A DNA stretch of 64,000 nt from Kordia antarctica (GTDB lineage Bacteria > Bacteroidota > Bacteroidia > Flavobacteriales > Flavobacteriaceae): NCBI RefSeq assembly GCF_009901525.1, contig NZ_CP019288.1, positions 620,001 through 684,000 of the forward strand, in the 5' to 3' direction. The translations under genes were made by a program, and so were the position numbers. The notes below the pieces were generated by a model, which had not been told where the DNA came from, made no database searches, and worked only from the letters and a program-made list of their open reading frames with translations. This document shows positions 18,271-26,886 of this stretch, in pieces. The stretch's first letter is position 1. Every line of letters begins with the position of its first letter.

Positions 18271-19829
18271 GGAGCAACAGCGTTATTGATAGTGTCGACA
18301 AATATAGCCATTGAAAGGATTCTAAAAAGAAAATACAGACCTCTATCTGGTGTTTTTTGTTGTTTTTTTGCCAATTTCAACACTTTTTCGGTATTAAAAA
18401 TGGTTTCTAACGCATGAATGTGTTTTTGTAAGAGTTTGTATAACATAATTCCAATGTCACCAGAAATCCGATGATTCCAGTTTTGGACAGATGTTTCCAT
18501 CTGAATTGGATTTTTAAAATACTGTAGTAAATCTTGATTTCCTTTGTAAATGATTTGCTCATGAATTTTATCACGTTTGTAGCGTTCATGCGGCAAATTA
18601 TGCGTTTTCTTGATGAAATCTTCATGCAAAAACGGCGTGATTTTATTTCTGAAAACTGATAAAAGTTTGTGCCTGTTTCCAAAGTTTCCTGGCAAACGTC
18701 CGTTTCTGTAAAAGTTGATTAAAATTTTGGCATTCGAATTTCCTGTATAATTTTTTGTGATTTCTGTTGAAATATTCTCTGGATATTCTTTTAAAAATTC
18801 TTTATAATCTTCTGTAAATAAATCAACTAAAAATTCTTTTGGCGTTAAATAGTTATCCATCGCTTTCGCGAGATTTGCATCTTCTGGAAAAAACATACGC
18901 ACACATTCACCAGCTTCTCCCATGACGTAACTGTACTTTTCGGGAATTGTTTCTGCAACAAATTTTAGCATATCAACATAGGAAGTTGTTGCCAATCCGC
19001 CAGAAATTGTGGCAATTTGGGTTGCATAGTATTCAAATTCATCTTCATCACATGATGTTGCAAACTTGTACTCCAAGTCGAGATTTATGGCAACTTCTTT
19101 TCCTTGGATGACATCTGCCGAATATACTTCACCAAAATTCCCAGCAATAATAGTTGCATTTCCTTCTTCTACTTGACTTAACAACGCTAAACTGTCTTTT
19201 CCTGCAGTTGCGCCAAAGAATAGATTTTCAGTTGCATTCATGCCGTCTTTCAATGAAAAATCGCCTGAATTATCAGAAAAATTGATCGTTAATTGTTTCG
19301 TTTCTGCTTTTAATTCAGCATCAAACGTATGCAGTTTTCCGCCTTCGATTCGTGCAACATTTTTGTATGGTAATGGAAATGGTTTCACTTGATATCCAAA
19401 AGCAAAATGTGCTTGCAATCCAACAGTATCAAATTCCAATGAAACCTCTAATTCATTAAAATTTTGAAAATTTAAGAAGAAGTTTAATTGATTATTTTTA
19501 GTTAAATAAAAACTTCCATTAACTCCGTATAAATCATTTACAATTAAGAACTTATTACTTTTTTTATTATGAATAAATAATTCAAAAACCCCGCCAAGTT
19601 GGTTATAAATATTGATTAGCGTTTCTTCAAAATTTTCATGTAATTTTTCTAAGAAACTTCGAATTTTTTCTTCCGCATGATCGGACGAATACCAAATGAT
19701 TTCATAGGTTTCATCTTCCATCCAATACAACGTACTTCCTTGTTTTTCTTTTTTGAATAATTCCACATGAAATGCTTCTTTTCCAAAGGAAATATGAAAA
19801 TTAGTTATAGTATGTTTTTGAAACTTCAC
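18255..19829 (-). CDS. Asparagine-synthetase-like PP-loop protein with altered motif
   Basis: A 524-aa protein with the two-part layout of class B asparagine synthetases: an Ntn-like N-terminal part (about 1-190, with LINIYNQLGGVFELFIHN and LIVNDLYGVNGSFY in the expected places) and a C-terminal ATP-pyrophosphatase part. The PP-loop reads TAGKDS at residues 208-213 instead of SGGxDS. There is no Cys at position 2, so glutamine hydrolysis is not expected. Homologues without Cys2 (beta-lactam synthetase type) use ATP to form amide bonds with other amines, and a role of that kind on a nonulosonate or uronate is possible but inferred. The start overlaps the neuA stop (ATGA), suggesting a link to nonulosonate synthesis. 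Confidence 0.65.
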   Translation of the reverse strand: MKFQKHTITNFHISFGKEAFHVELFKKEKQGSTLYWMEDETYEIIWYSSDHAEEKIRSFLEKLHENFEETLINIYNQLGGVFELFIHNKKSNKFLIVNDLYGVNGSFYLTKNNQLNFFLNFQNFNELEVSLEFDTVGLQAHFAFGYQVKPFPLPYKNVARIEGGKLHTFDAELKAETKQLTINFSDNSGDFSLKDGMNATENLFFGATAGKDSLALLSQVEEGNATIIAGNFGEVYSADVIQGKEVAINLDLEYKFATSCDEDEFEYYATQIATISGGLATTSYVDMLKFVAETIPEKYSYVMGEAGECVRMFFPEDANLAKAMDNYLTPKEFLVDLFTEDYKEFLKEYPENISTEITKNYTGNSNAKILINFYRNGRLPGNFGNRHKLLSVFRNKITPFLHEDFIKKTHNLPHERYKRDKIHEQIIYKGNQDLLQYFKNPIQMETSVQNWNHRISGDIGIMLYKLLQKHIHALETIFNTEKVLKLAKKQQKTPDRGLYFLFRILSMAIFVDTINNAVAPCEKR

Positions 19830-20524
19830 AATTGTATTGTTTTAGCTAATGCTGTGGCTTTTTGCCAATCTTGTTGCGTGTCAATGTTTACGTAATATGC
19901 AGCATCAGAAATTATATATGCTATCGAATTTCCATATAATGAATTTTCTTCTTGGATAATATTCGTTTTGGTAATGTAAATACTTCCGTCTCTGTGATAC
20001 GCTTTCGGCAATTCTTGTCGTCTTGGAATGATATTTTTTTCGCCAGTTGCAATGTCTAATGTACCATTTTTATTTGGTTCAAACGTCCAATGTGGATTGT
20101 ATTCATGCGGAACTTCTAATACTGAAACCAACGAATCGGTTTGTTTTTCTAGGAATGTTTCCAGTGCTTTGTCTAAGAATCCTTTTGGTCGAAATGGACT
20201 TGTTGGTTGTAATAAACATATCGCATCAAACTGTTTTCCTTCCGTTTCAAAGTATGAAATTGCGTGTTGAATGACTGGCAATGTTGGCGTTGTGTCTTCC
20301 GCCAAGTGTTTTGGTCGTACAAAGGGTACATTCGCGCCAAGCGACTTAGAAATAGTAATAATTTCTTCATCGTCCGTCGTCACAACAACTTCCGTGATAT
20401 AGTTGGATTGCAACGCCGCGTCAATACTGTATTGAATTAACGGTTTTCCATGAAGTAATTTCTTGTTTTTCCCAGGAACACCTTTGCTTCCGCCTCTTGC
20501 CGGTATAATTGCTAAAATTTTCAT
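19826..20524 (-). CDS. neuA: Acylneuraminate cytidylyltransferase (CMP-nonulosonate synthetase)
   Basis: A 232-aa enzyme that activates a nonulosonic acid with CTP to CMP-sugar. The N-terminal IPARGGSKGVPGKNKKLL is the CTP-binding motif of NeuA and KdsB relatives. LLQPTSPFRP at about 105-114 and the HRDGSIYITK segment near 178 complete the family pattern. Length fits single-domain NeuA. It overlaps neuC by one base (TAATG) and the PP-loop gene by 4 nt. Sequence does not separate Neu5Ac from legionaminate, but the pathway context (neuC and neuB adjacent, no leg or pse genes seen) favours a sialic-acid-like sugar. Confidence 0.92.
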   Translation of the reverse strand: MKILAIIPARGGSKGVPGKNKKLLHGKPLIQYSIDAALQSNYITEVVVTTDDEEIITISKSLGANVPFVRPKHLAEDTTPTLPVIQHAISYFETEGKQFDAICLLQPTSPFRPKGFLDKALETFLEKQTDSLVSVLEVPHEYNPHWTFEPNKNGTLDIATGEKNIIPRRQELPKAYHRDGSIYITKTNIIQEENSLYGNSIAYIISDAAYYVNIDTQQDWQKATALAKTIQL

Positions 20525-21681
20525 TAGTACATGATTGTTTTGTACGCAATTAATTTTGTGTTTGCCAATGCTTCCGCAATGCGTTTTCCGGAGTTTCCAT
20601 CGCCATAAATTTCCTCTGAAAGTCTTCCTTTTTGGGCAATTCGTTCATGAATTGCTTTTTTGATTAATTCTGTATCGTAATCGACATCAACCACGTTTTT
20701 CCCACGTTCACGCCTGTTTTGACGATTTCCTATGTTCACCGTTGGTACACCAATAAATGAACATTCACGAATTCCAACACTTGAGTTTCCTATGAGACAG
20801 TCGCTATTTTTGAGTAAGTGTAAAAAGTCACTCGGTTCCATGTTTTTGAAAAAACGAATGTTTTCTGGATCGTTTACTTCTCTAAAATGACGAATTCCGC
20901 TCGAAGTTCCATCCGAACCTGCATCTACGTTTGGCCAAAACCAAAACGTTGGAATGTTTAGCTCATGAATCGCTTTTAGCGTACATAATACGTCTTCTCG
21001 CGCCGATTTGTACCGATTTGTTTCAGGATGTTGCATGACGACTAAATATCCGTTAGAAATGTCTAAATCAGCTCCAACACCGCCATATTTTTCAATCGGA
21101 TTGAAGTTATGATTCGTATTTGCTAAAACTTCTTTTGCAATGTCAATTGACGGACAACCTGTGTTGATAACATATTCAGGATTTTCACCCAATTTCACAA
21201 CTCTGTCTTTTGCATCTTCCGAAGCAACTAAGTGTAAATCAGCTAATTTCGTATTTGCATGACGTACTTTTTCATCAATGTTTCCTGTTACTTCTCCACC
21301 TTGAATGTGTACTAACGGAATGTTTTGATATGCCGCCGCAATACTCGTTGCAATGGTTTCGAAACGATCTGCAATTGTGATCACAGCATCAGGTTTTAGG
21401 TTATAGAATACGTTTGAAAGTTCCATAACACCTAAACCTGTCGTTTTTGCCATTGCCATTGGATTTTCGCCTTCTAAAACCATGAATACTTTTTCATCAA
21501 TCTTAAAACCGTCTTTTTCAATAACATTGACTGCATTTCCGTAACGACCTAATAATGCGGAACCTGCCACAACTAATTGCAGTTCGAGTTCAGGATGTTC
21601 TTGAATGGCTTTTAGTGCCGTTTTGATTCTACTGTATGATGGTCGTGCGGTAATTACAGCACATATTTTTCGTTTGTTCAT
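20524..21681 (-). CDS. neuC: UDP-GlcNAc 2-epimerase, hydrolysing
   Basis: A 385-aa enzyme of the NeuC/LegG branch of UDP-N-acetylglucosamine 2-epimerases. It releases ManNAc (or a derivative) from the UDP-sugar. Motifs include AVITARPSYSRIKTALKAI at the N terminus, DRFETIATSIAAAYQNIPLVHIQGGE around 125-150 and LIGNSSVGIRECSFIGVPTVNIGNRQ near 305-330. Length matches the family. Upstream lie heptamer repeats and the broken four-helix gene, so neuC may be read through from neuB across about 500 nt or use a local promoter. Whether the substrate is UDP-GlcNAc or a 2,4-diacetamido sugar is not decided by the sequence. Confidence 0.92.
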   Translation of the reverse strand: MNKRKICAVITARPSYSRIKTALKAIQEHPELELQLVVAGSALLGRYGNAVNVIEKDGFKIDEKVFMVLEGENPMAMAKTTGLGVMELSNVFYNLKPDAVITIADRFETIATSIAAAYQNIPLVHIQGGEVTGNIDEKVRHANTKLADLHLVASEDAKDRVVKLGENPEYVINTGCPSIDIAKEVLANTNHNFNPIEKYGGVGADLDISNGYLVVMQHPETNRYKSAREDVLCTLKAIHELNIPTFWFWPNVDAGSDGTSSGIRHFREVNDPENIRFFKNMEPSDFLHLLKNSDCLIGNSSVGIRECSFIGVPTVNIGNRQNRRERGKNVVDVDYDTELIKKAIHERIAQKGRLSEEIYGDGNSGKRIAEALANTKLIAYKTIMY

Positions 21682-21710
21682 TTTCGGTTGTCAGTTTTCT
21701 GTTATCAGTT

Positions 21711-21738
21711 GTCGGTTGTCGGTTGTCGGTTGTCGGTT
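21711..21738. repeat. Heptamer array, four copies of GTCGGTT
   Basis: Four perfect copies of GTCGGTT, followed by a degenerate fifth (GTGAGTT), lie between neuC and the broken four-helix gene. Related sequence in the opposite orientation (CATAACAGATAACCGAAAAC at about 22153-22172) lies on the other side of that gene. Confidence 0.85.
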
Positions 21739-21752
21739 GTGAGTTATCTGTT

Positions 21753-22118
21753 TTAACTTGTTTTCCAATCTTTTTCTACATATTTGATAAAATTATATAG
21801 CTTTCCTCCTAGTTTATCATATTCTTATATTAATAATTTGACTTCTTTAATTTCATATAATTCATCTATCATTTGTAATTGAGAGAGACATTCCAACAGA
21901 GACGCATGTGCATATACTAGAAATTTGATGAAATCTGCTTTGTATTTTCTTCTTCCATAACCTTCAACAATATTATCTTTTATGCTTTTTGAAGAACGCC
22001 GTATTTGACTTCCTTGTTCGTATAATTCATATTTTGGCAATTCTAAAGACATTTTATGCACTTTTATTGCCAAATTAAAAGCGGTATTATATACATCTAA
22101 ATCTTTATACGATTTCAT
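21753..22118 (-). pseudogene. Four-helix-bundle protein (23S rRNA intervening-sequence type) with in-frame stop
   Basis: The first 97 codons (22118-21828) give a protein of the four-helix-bundle/S23 family, with the typical [20 protein letters not shown] start and [22 protein letters not shown] at 21825-21827 stops it early. The same frame then continues for 23 codons with the expected family C terminus, EYDKLGGKLYNFIKYVEKDW, and a TAA at 21753. The full frame would be 121 aa, the usual family length. A single GAA-to-TAA change would explain it. Such ORFs are known as inserts in 23S rRNA genes and also as free-standing genes of unclear function. It may be recently inactivated, or a sequencing error. 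Confidence 0.8.
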
Positions 22119-22185
22119 TTTCCTAGTTTACTTTTCCATATTTCACTTCACTCATAACAGATAACCGAAAACTCATAACTCATAA

Positions 22186-23190
22186 CTAAGAAACATCACT
22201 TTCATTCAAAAAATCCCACTGTTTCATTTCTTTAATAAGCTTCTTTCCGATAACTTCTTGAAATTTTGACGCTAAGATGCCGTAATTCTTTGGCTTTTTC
22301 GCTTCTAAATCATTGAATGTTAAGATATGTCCTTTTGATAAATTTTTATTGATTGCTAACGATTTTTCAAATATTTGTTTGAGTTCCGAAAATTGCGAAT
22401 TGTCTTTTTTATCTATTGGATGATTCAACGCTTCGTCAATGTTTCTGACAGCTTTAACCAATTGTGCAGTTTCTGGAAACGTCAATGATGATTTTGCATC
22501 TGGACCAAACATTTCTTTATCAAATACGACATGAAATTCTAAGATTTCTGCGCCAAGCGTCACAGCCGCAATTCCTGCTTCGATTCCAGAGGAATGATCC
22601 GAGAATCCAACAGAAACTTGATACCGTTCTTTTAGTTCTTGAATCACGTTTAATCCAAACTGTTTTGGCGCTGTCGGATACGAAGTTGTGCATTGTAGTA
22701 TAGAAAATTCACATTTTTTTTCTTTGAGAAAAGCCACAGTTTCATCCAATTCTTCAAATGAACTCATTCCAGAAGAAATGATAATTGGTTTTCCCGTATT
22801 TGCAATTTTTTCCAATAATAGAAAGTTATTGACTTCTCCCGAACCAACTTTGTATAATTTTACACCAATTTCTTCCAATAAATCGACAGCCGCATTGCTA
22901 AATGGTGACGAAATAAAGTCCAAACCAACTTCATCACAATGTGTTTTCAACGTTATCCATTGTTCCAACGAAAATTCCATACGCTGCCAATATTCGTAGC
23001 GTGTGGCATCTTGCTTAGAAAATTTAACTCTAAACGGTTCATGAATACTACTTTCCGCAGCAGCGATATGCGTTTGAAATTTGATCGCATTTGCGCCCGT
23101 TTTTGCCACAGCATCAATGTACGCATGCGCCATTCCGAGACTTCCGTCATGTGCTTGCCCGATTTCTGCGATGATGTAGGTTTTTTTCAT
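22186..23190 (-). CDS. neuB: N-acetylneuraminate/nonulosonate synthase
   Basis: A 334-aa enzyme that condenses a hexosamine (ManNAc or derivative) with phosphoenolpyruvate to a nine-carbon nonulosonic acid. The TIM-barrel part starts IIAEIGQAHDGSLGMA, with AIKFQTH near residue 37, DFISSPFSNAAVDLLEE near 92, KVGSGE near 116 and VGFSDHSSGIEAGIAAV near 192. The C-terminal part (about 275-334), with KNLSKGHILTFNDLEAKKP, is the antifreeze-like SAF domain. All parts are intact. It is upstream of the broken four-helix gene, neuC and neuA. The intergenic region before it (23191-23476) contains dispersed repeats. Confidence 0.93.
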   Translation of the reverse strand: MKKTYIIAEIGQAHDGSLGMAHAYIDAVAKTGANAIKFQTHIAAAESSIHEPFRVKFSKQDATRYEYWQRMEFSLEQWITLKTHCDEVGLDFISSPFSNAAVDLLEEIGVKLYKVGSGEVNNFLLLEKIANTGKPIIISSGMSSFEELDETVAFLKEKKCEFSILQCTTSYPTAPKQFGLNVIQELKERYQVSVGFSDHSSGIEAGIAAVTLGAEILEFHVVFDKEMFGPDAKSSLTFPETAQLVKAVRNIDEALNHPIDKKDNSQFSELKQIFEKSLAINKNLSKGHILTFNDLEAKKPKNYGILASKFQEVIGKKLIKEMKQWDFLNESDVS

Positions 23191-23312
23191 TATTTGGGTT
23201 TTAGGTTTTGGGTTTTAGATTATTGTTTATCTCGGCTTTGCTCGATGTGTTGTTTATGTGATTGTTATTCGTGTATTTGTTTTTTGTTTGTTAGTTTATT
23301 TGACTCTAATTG

Positions 23313-23357
23313 TCAGTTCGAGTGAATTTGAATAGCAAATTTGTATCGAGAACTGCT
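23313..23357. repeat. Dispersed imperfect palindrome, copy 2
   Basis: A 45-bp element beginning TCAGTTCGAGTGAATTTG and ending TATCGAGAACTGCT, matching the copy at 10871-10914 at both ends with a different short centre. It lies in the 286-bp gap between neuB and the next GT4 gene, where no coding sequence is apparent. Confidence 0.75.
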
Positions 23358-23398
23358 ACGAAACGCTAACTTTAAAGCTTTTCTCAATACTATTTTTT

Positions 23399-23420
23399 TT
23401 CATTTCGACTCCGCTCAATG
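23399..23420. repeat. Dispersed 22-bp repeat, inverted copy
   Basis: The reverse complement of this stretch is CATTGAGCGGAGTCGAAATG followed by AA. It matches 60379-60400 with one difference and 48703-48724 with a few. It is intergenic. Confidence 0.65.
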
Positions 23421-23476
23421 TGCAAAAAATTACTCGAAATGACGTTTCGATTAACGATCACTTTTACATTTAAAAT

Positions 23477-24691
23477 TTATAATACAACATTTATAATTTC
23501 AAGAAACTCCTCCAATTTCTCCACTTGCTTTTCAACTGTAAAATAGTTTTGAAACGTTTTTCGAGCATTATCGCCTATAAATATCCGCTTTTCTTGGTTT
23601 TTATACAAATCTACTAATTGTGTGGTCATGTGTTGTAAATTGTCACTTAAAATACTGTTTTCGTCGTGAATGACTTCTGGATAACAACTTGCCGCCGCTT
23701 TTGTGCATACCAAAACTTGCGCATAATTGAACACTAAAGGAATTCGCGTGCGCGTTCCTGTGTTGTATTCCCACGGAATGATGTGAATATCGTACGCTTT
23801 TAATTCACCTTTTAAATCTTCCACAAAACCTACACATTTTATTTGCGGATCTTTCAAGCGATTTTTTAGCGAATTAGAAGCGTATTTTAGATTTCCTATC
23901 ACTTTTAACGTGACATTTGGGATTTGCTGTTTTAAATCGTTCCAACAAACTTCTAAAAATCGTTCCAATCCAAGTCTGTTTGCCGTTGTTCCCATTCCGC
24001 CTAAATGTACGATTGTCGGCGTTTTCATATCGTTTTTAGTAATTTCTACTTCTTCATAGGTTAATGGAATATATAACGCTTTCGGGTTTCCGTATGCTTT
24101 GATTTCTTGCATTTCCGTAAACGAAGCCGAAACGCATGCAGACACATTTTTTACCAATTCCAACTCTACTCTTTTCTTTTGTTTTAAGTGGAATTTTTCA
24201 AGAAATGACAAACTACTTTTTAATTTTCGCAACTTGAATTCCCAATCGTGGTGTGCGTACACTATTGGAACTTTTAAGTTTGAATAGTATGCTAAAATTG
24301 CTGTCCAACGCCATTCTGCCCAAACTAAATCTATGTTATGTATTGAAATATATTGTTTTAGTGTTTTTTTACTTTGAGAATTGACAAAGAAATATTCAAA
24401 TTTTTCAGGTGTCGAAATCGCCGTTTTAATGCGATTTATAATTCCTTTCGGATGAATTTGTGCTACTTGAAAATGATTGATTTCACTATAAAATCCTTCA
24501 ATTTCTTGAATGTATTCAGGATTCACATTTGATGAAATTTCCGCAATTGGTGTATCGCTAAAATCTACCATCAATATGTGAACATTGTAATTTAACTTTG
24601 TAAGTAATTGTAAATGACTGAAATACACAGATGCGCCGCCGTTAGCGTTCGGAGATATTTTAGTATTATTTACAAGGAAAAGTACGTTCAT
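23477..24691 (-). CDS. Glycosyltransferase family 4 (GT-B)
   Basis: A 404-aa GT4-like enzyme, counted from the ATG at 24691, which overlaps the stop of the HAD gene (TGATG). An in-frame GTG lies one codon upstream. The N terminus VLFLVNNTKISPNANGGASV contains the acceptor glycine loop, VYAHHDWEFKLRKL is near residue 142 and IVHLGGMGTTANRLGLERFL near 228. The usual second Glu motif is less clear (IPLVFNYAQVLVCTKAAA), so it is a divergent member. It acts in the cytoplasm. The sugar is unknown. Confidence 0.83.
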   Translation of the reverse strand: MNVLFLVNNTKISPNANGGASVYFSHLQLLTKLNYNVHILMVDFSDTPIAEISSNVNPEYIQEIEGFYSEINHFQVAQIHPKGIINRIKTAISTPEKFEYFFVNSQSKKTLKQYISIHNIDLVWAEWRWTAILAYYSNLKVPIVYAHHDWEFKLRKLKSSLSFLEKFHLKQKKRVELELVKNVSACVSASFTEMQEIKAYGNPKALYIPLTYEEVEITKNDMKTPTIVHLGGMGTTANRLGLERFLEVCWNDLKQQIPNVTLKVIGNLKYASNSLKNRLKDPQIKCVGFVEDLKGELKAYDIHIIPWEYNTGTRTRIPLVFNYAQVLVCTKAAASCYPEVIHDENSILSDNLQHMTTQLVDLYKNQEKRIFIGDNARKTFQNYFTVEKQVEKLEEFLEIINVVL

Positions 24692-25290
24692 CACTTTTTT
24701 CTGAATGGTTTGTAATGTGTTTCTGTGGCAATTGCTAACATTTCTTTATCGCCATCACTATTTCCAAAAGCGATAATTTCATCATATGTTGAAAGGTCTG
24801 TTTCTTGTAATATACGTCGTACTTTTTCAGGACCTTTGCAATTTTCGCCTAAAAATTGTCCTGCAAATTTTCCGTGATGATATTTCAGTTTTGTTGCGAT
24901 GAGTTTCATCTGTAATTCATCAGCGAATGGTTGCAACCAAAAATCTACCGAAGCAGATACTAAGTACATTTCTGCGCCTTCTTTTCTTAGTTCGTATAAA
25001 TATGGCAACGCTTTTGGGCGTATAGTTCTGTATAAATATTGTTTGGTATATTCTTCTCCTAAAGCTATAATTTCCGTTTCCGTTTTTCCTCTTAATAATA
25101 TTGAAATCAACGTTTCTTTTACTTTTCCTTTGTCACTTTCTGCAATAATTATTTTTATAATTGAACCTATGTTTAATAGCAAAAGCCAAGATACTTTTCG
25201 AAAACCATACATTTTCAAAAAGAAGTCTTTGAACGAATCTTTGTGCGTCAACGTTCCATCAAAATCAAATAGATACAATTTTTTACTCAT
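24691..25290 (-). CDS. HAD-superfamily phosphatase (subfamily IB)
   Basis: A 199-aa HAD hydrolase. It has motif I LFDFDGTLTHKDS at residues 7-19, a helical cap with hydrophobic stretches (WLLLLNIGSIIKIII), motif II VSASVDFWLQP near 110 and motif IV AFGNSDGDKEML near 170. All catalytic Asp residues are present. Relatives of this type are found fused to, or beside, UbiA-type polyprenyl-phosphate phosphoribosyltransferases, where dephosphorylation of the lipid-linked pentose phosphate would be needed. That role fits the UbiA gene at 27528-28388 but is inference. It overlaps the upstream GT-C-like gene by 8 nt. Confidence 0.82.
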   Translation of the reverse strand: MSKKLYLFDFDGTLTHKDSFKDFFLKMYGFRKVSWLLLLNIGSIIKIIIAESDKGKVKETLISILLRGKTETEIIALGEEYTKQYLYRTIRPKALPYLYELRKEGAEMYLVSASVDFWLQPFADELQMKLIATKLKYHHGKFAGQFLGENCKGPEKVRRILQETDLSTYDEIIAFGNSDGDKEMLAIATETHYKPFRKK

Positions 25291-26884
25291 TCAGGTTTAG
25301 TTCGTTATTTTCAATGATGACAATATTATTTATTTTAAGTGGTTTTATAAAGTTTTCAGCATTTGCTTCTACAAATTCAATTCCATATTCTTTGAATAAT
25401 ACTTTGTTTCCGAGATAGTTATCAAAATCCACTTTGATTGGTTTTTGTTTTTGTGCTAATTGCTGCAGCGTGTTTTTCAGTTCGTTTCCATCTTTATATT
25501 TTAAGCCTACACTGATTAATAGTGTGAATAACGCATTCATCACAATCAAACCGAAAAGTACTTTTAAAAATTTTGCATGCGCTCCATATCGCTTTAGCGA
25601 AAAATACAATAATACTGGTGTAAGCCAAAAATACGGCGTATATCGCAGCCACCAACCTGCTTTGTTGAGCAATATTAGAAGAATAATTAAACCGATCAAT
25701 CTTTCATATTTTGACAACTTGAAGTTTCTCCCGATTTTGACGACACAAAAACCATAATATAGCAATGATAAAATCAATATTCCGCTCCACCAAACGCCAA
25801 AACTTCCAGTTCTTGGTGCGCCATTTCTATTTTTTTGTAATTCATTTTGCGTGAATGTAAATGGAATTTTCACATGCGAATCGCCTTTGTTTCCAATAGA
25901 AGCCAAATTAGTTAACACAAACTGAGATACACGTTTTTTATCTTTTAGCATTTCTGGTTCGTAATCTTGTATGAAATCTATTTTGTTTTCTCCCATTACA
26001 GGGTATAATGGATGTCCGTTTTGATAGAAGTTTAGAAAATACGGCGCTATTAAAAACGGAATTGCGACAATTGCAATTAAGAACGTTTCTTTGATGTGAG
26101 TTTGTAGTTTTTCTTTCCGAATAAAAAATCCATCAACTAAGAAAATACCATATAATATGCCTGCAAAAATAACTCCTGTAAATTTGATATTTATCAGTAA
26201 TACCAAACCAATAATGACTTCCCAACGATATGACTTTTTTTCTTTACTTAATAGATATGCGAAAAATGTAATAATTGTTGTAGTGTATAAAAATCCATCA
26301 ATTAAGTTGGTCATGAGTTGTATTAAAACTACAGGATTTAATGCAATAATTGCCGAAATTAGGATTGATTTTTGAAGTGATGCAGTTTTCCGAAAATAAA
26401 TAAATGGATAGAGAAAACTTAAGATCAGAAACAACGTATTAATTGCTTTGATATATGTAATTTTATGAAAAACGCTGTAAAAAACTGCACCAATACTTTC
26501 GAATGCTTTTGGGTAATGCTGAACCCAAATATATAATGGATTTTCTTTCGGAAAACTTTCATATACAGGATTCCAACCATTTGCCATTTGAATCGACATT
26601 TCCTGATGATACGATTGTCCGTCATACGTTAAATCTAAATATAAAGTTGCAGTTCCAAAAAGAAAAGCTCCAAAAAGTAGAAATAATACATTGAGTAGTA
26701 TCATTTTTTTATTCCACCCAATATCTCTATTGGCATTGAACCAAGCCGCTACTAAAATGAAAATACTTGCATAAAAATTTAACGAAACCCCAAATAAAAA
26801 TAGAATTGTAAGCAACAGAAAGATGTTTCCTATAAAAAGGAAATTCAATCGTGCGAAATTTGTTATGAATTGGGTTAAATTCAT
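25283..26884 (-). CDS. Multi-pass membrane protein, GT-C-like
   Basis: A 533-aa protein with about twelve hydrophobic segments. After the second or third segment a loop carries DLTYDGQSYHQEMSIQMANG, an acidic periplasmic loop typical of GT-C glycosyltransferases that use lipid-phosphate sugars. The C-terminal 80 residues are soluble. It lies between a methyltransferase and the HAD phosphatase, two genes from the UbiA prenyltransferase, so transfer of the lipid-linked pentose is a natural hypothesis. No named family is certain. Confidence 0.65.
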   Translation of the reverse strand: MNLTQFITNFARLNFLFIGNIFLLLTILFLFGVSLNFYASIFILVAAWFNANRDIGWNKKMILLNVLFLLFGAFLFGTATLYLDLTYDGQSYHQEMSIQMANGWNPVYESFPKENPLYIWVQHYPKAFESIGAVFYSVFHKITYIKAINTLFLILSFLYPFIYFRKTASLQKSILISAIIALNPVVLIQLMTNLIDGFLYTTTIITFFAYLLSKEKKSYRWEVIIGLVLLINIKFTGVIFAGILYGIFLVDGFFIRKEKLQTHIKETFLIAIVAIPFLIAPYFLNFYQNGHPLYPVMGENKIDFIQDYEPEMLKDKKRVSQFVLTNLASIGNKGDSHVKIPFTFTQNELQKNRNGAPRTGSFGVWWSGILILSLLYYGFCVVKIGRNFKLSKYERLIGLIILLILLNKAGWWLRYTPYFWLTPVLLYFSLKRYGAHAKFLKVLFGLIVMNALFTLLISVGLKYKDGNELKNTLQQLAQKQKPIKVDFDNYLGNKVLFKEYGIEFVEANAENFIKPLKINNIVIIENNELNLNE

Positions 26885-26886
26885 TG

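Noticed and set aside
21825-22118. Intact 97-aa four-helix protein
   Set aside because: The frame continues after the stop with the family C terminus, so a premature stop is the better reading.
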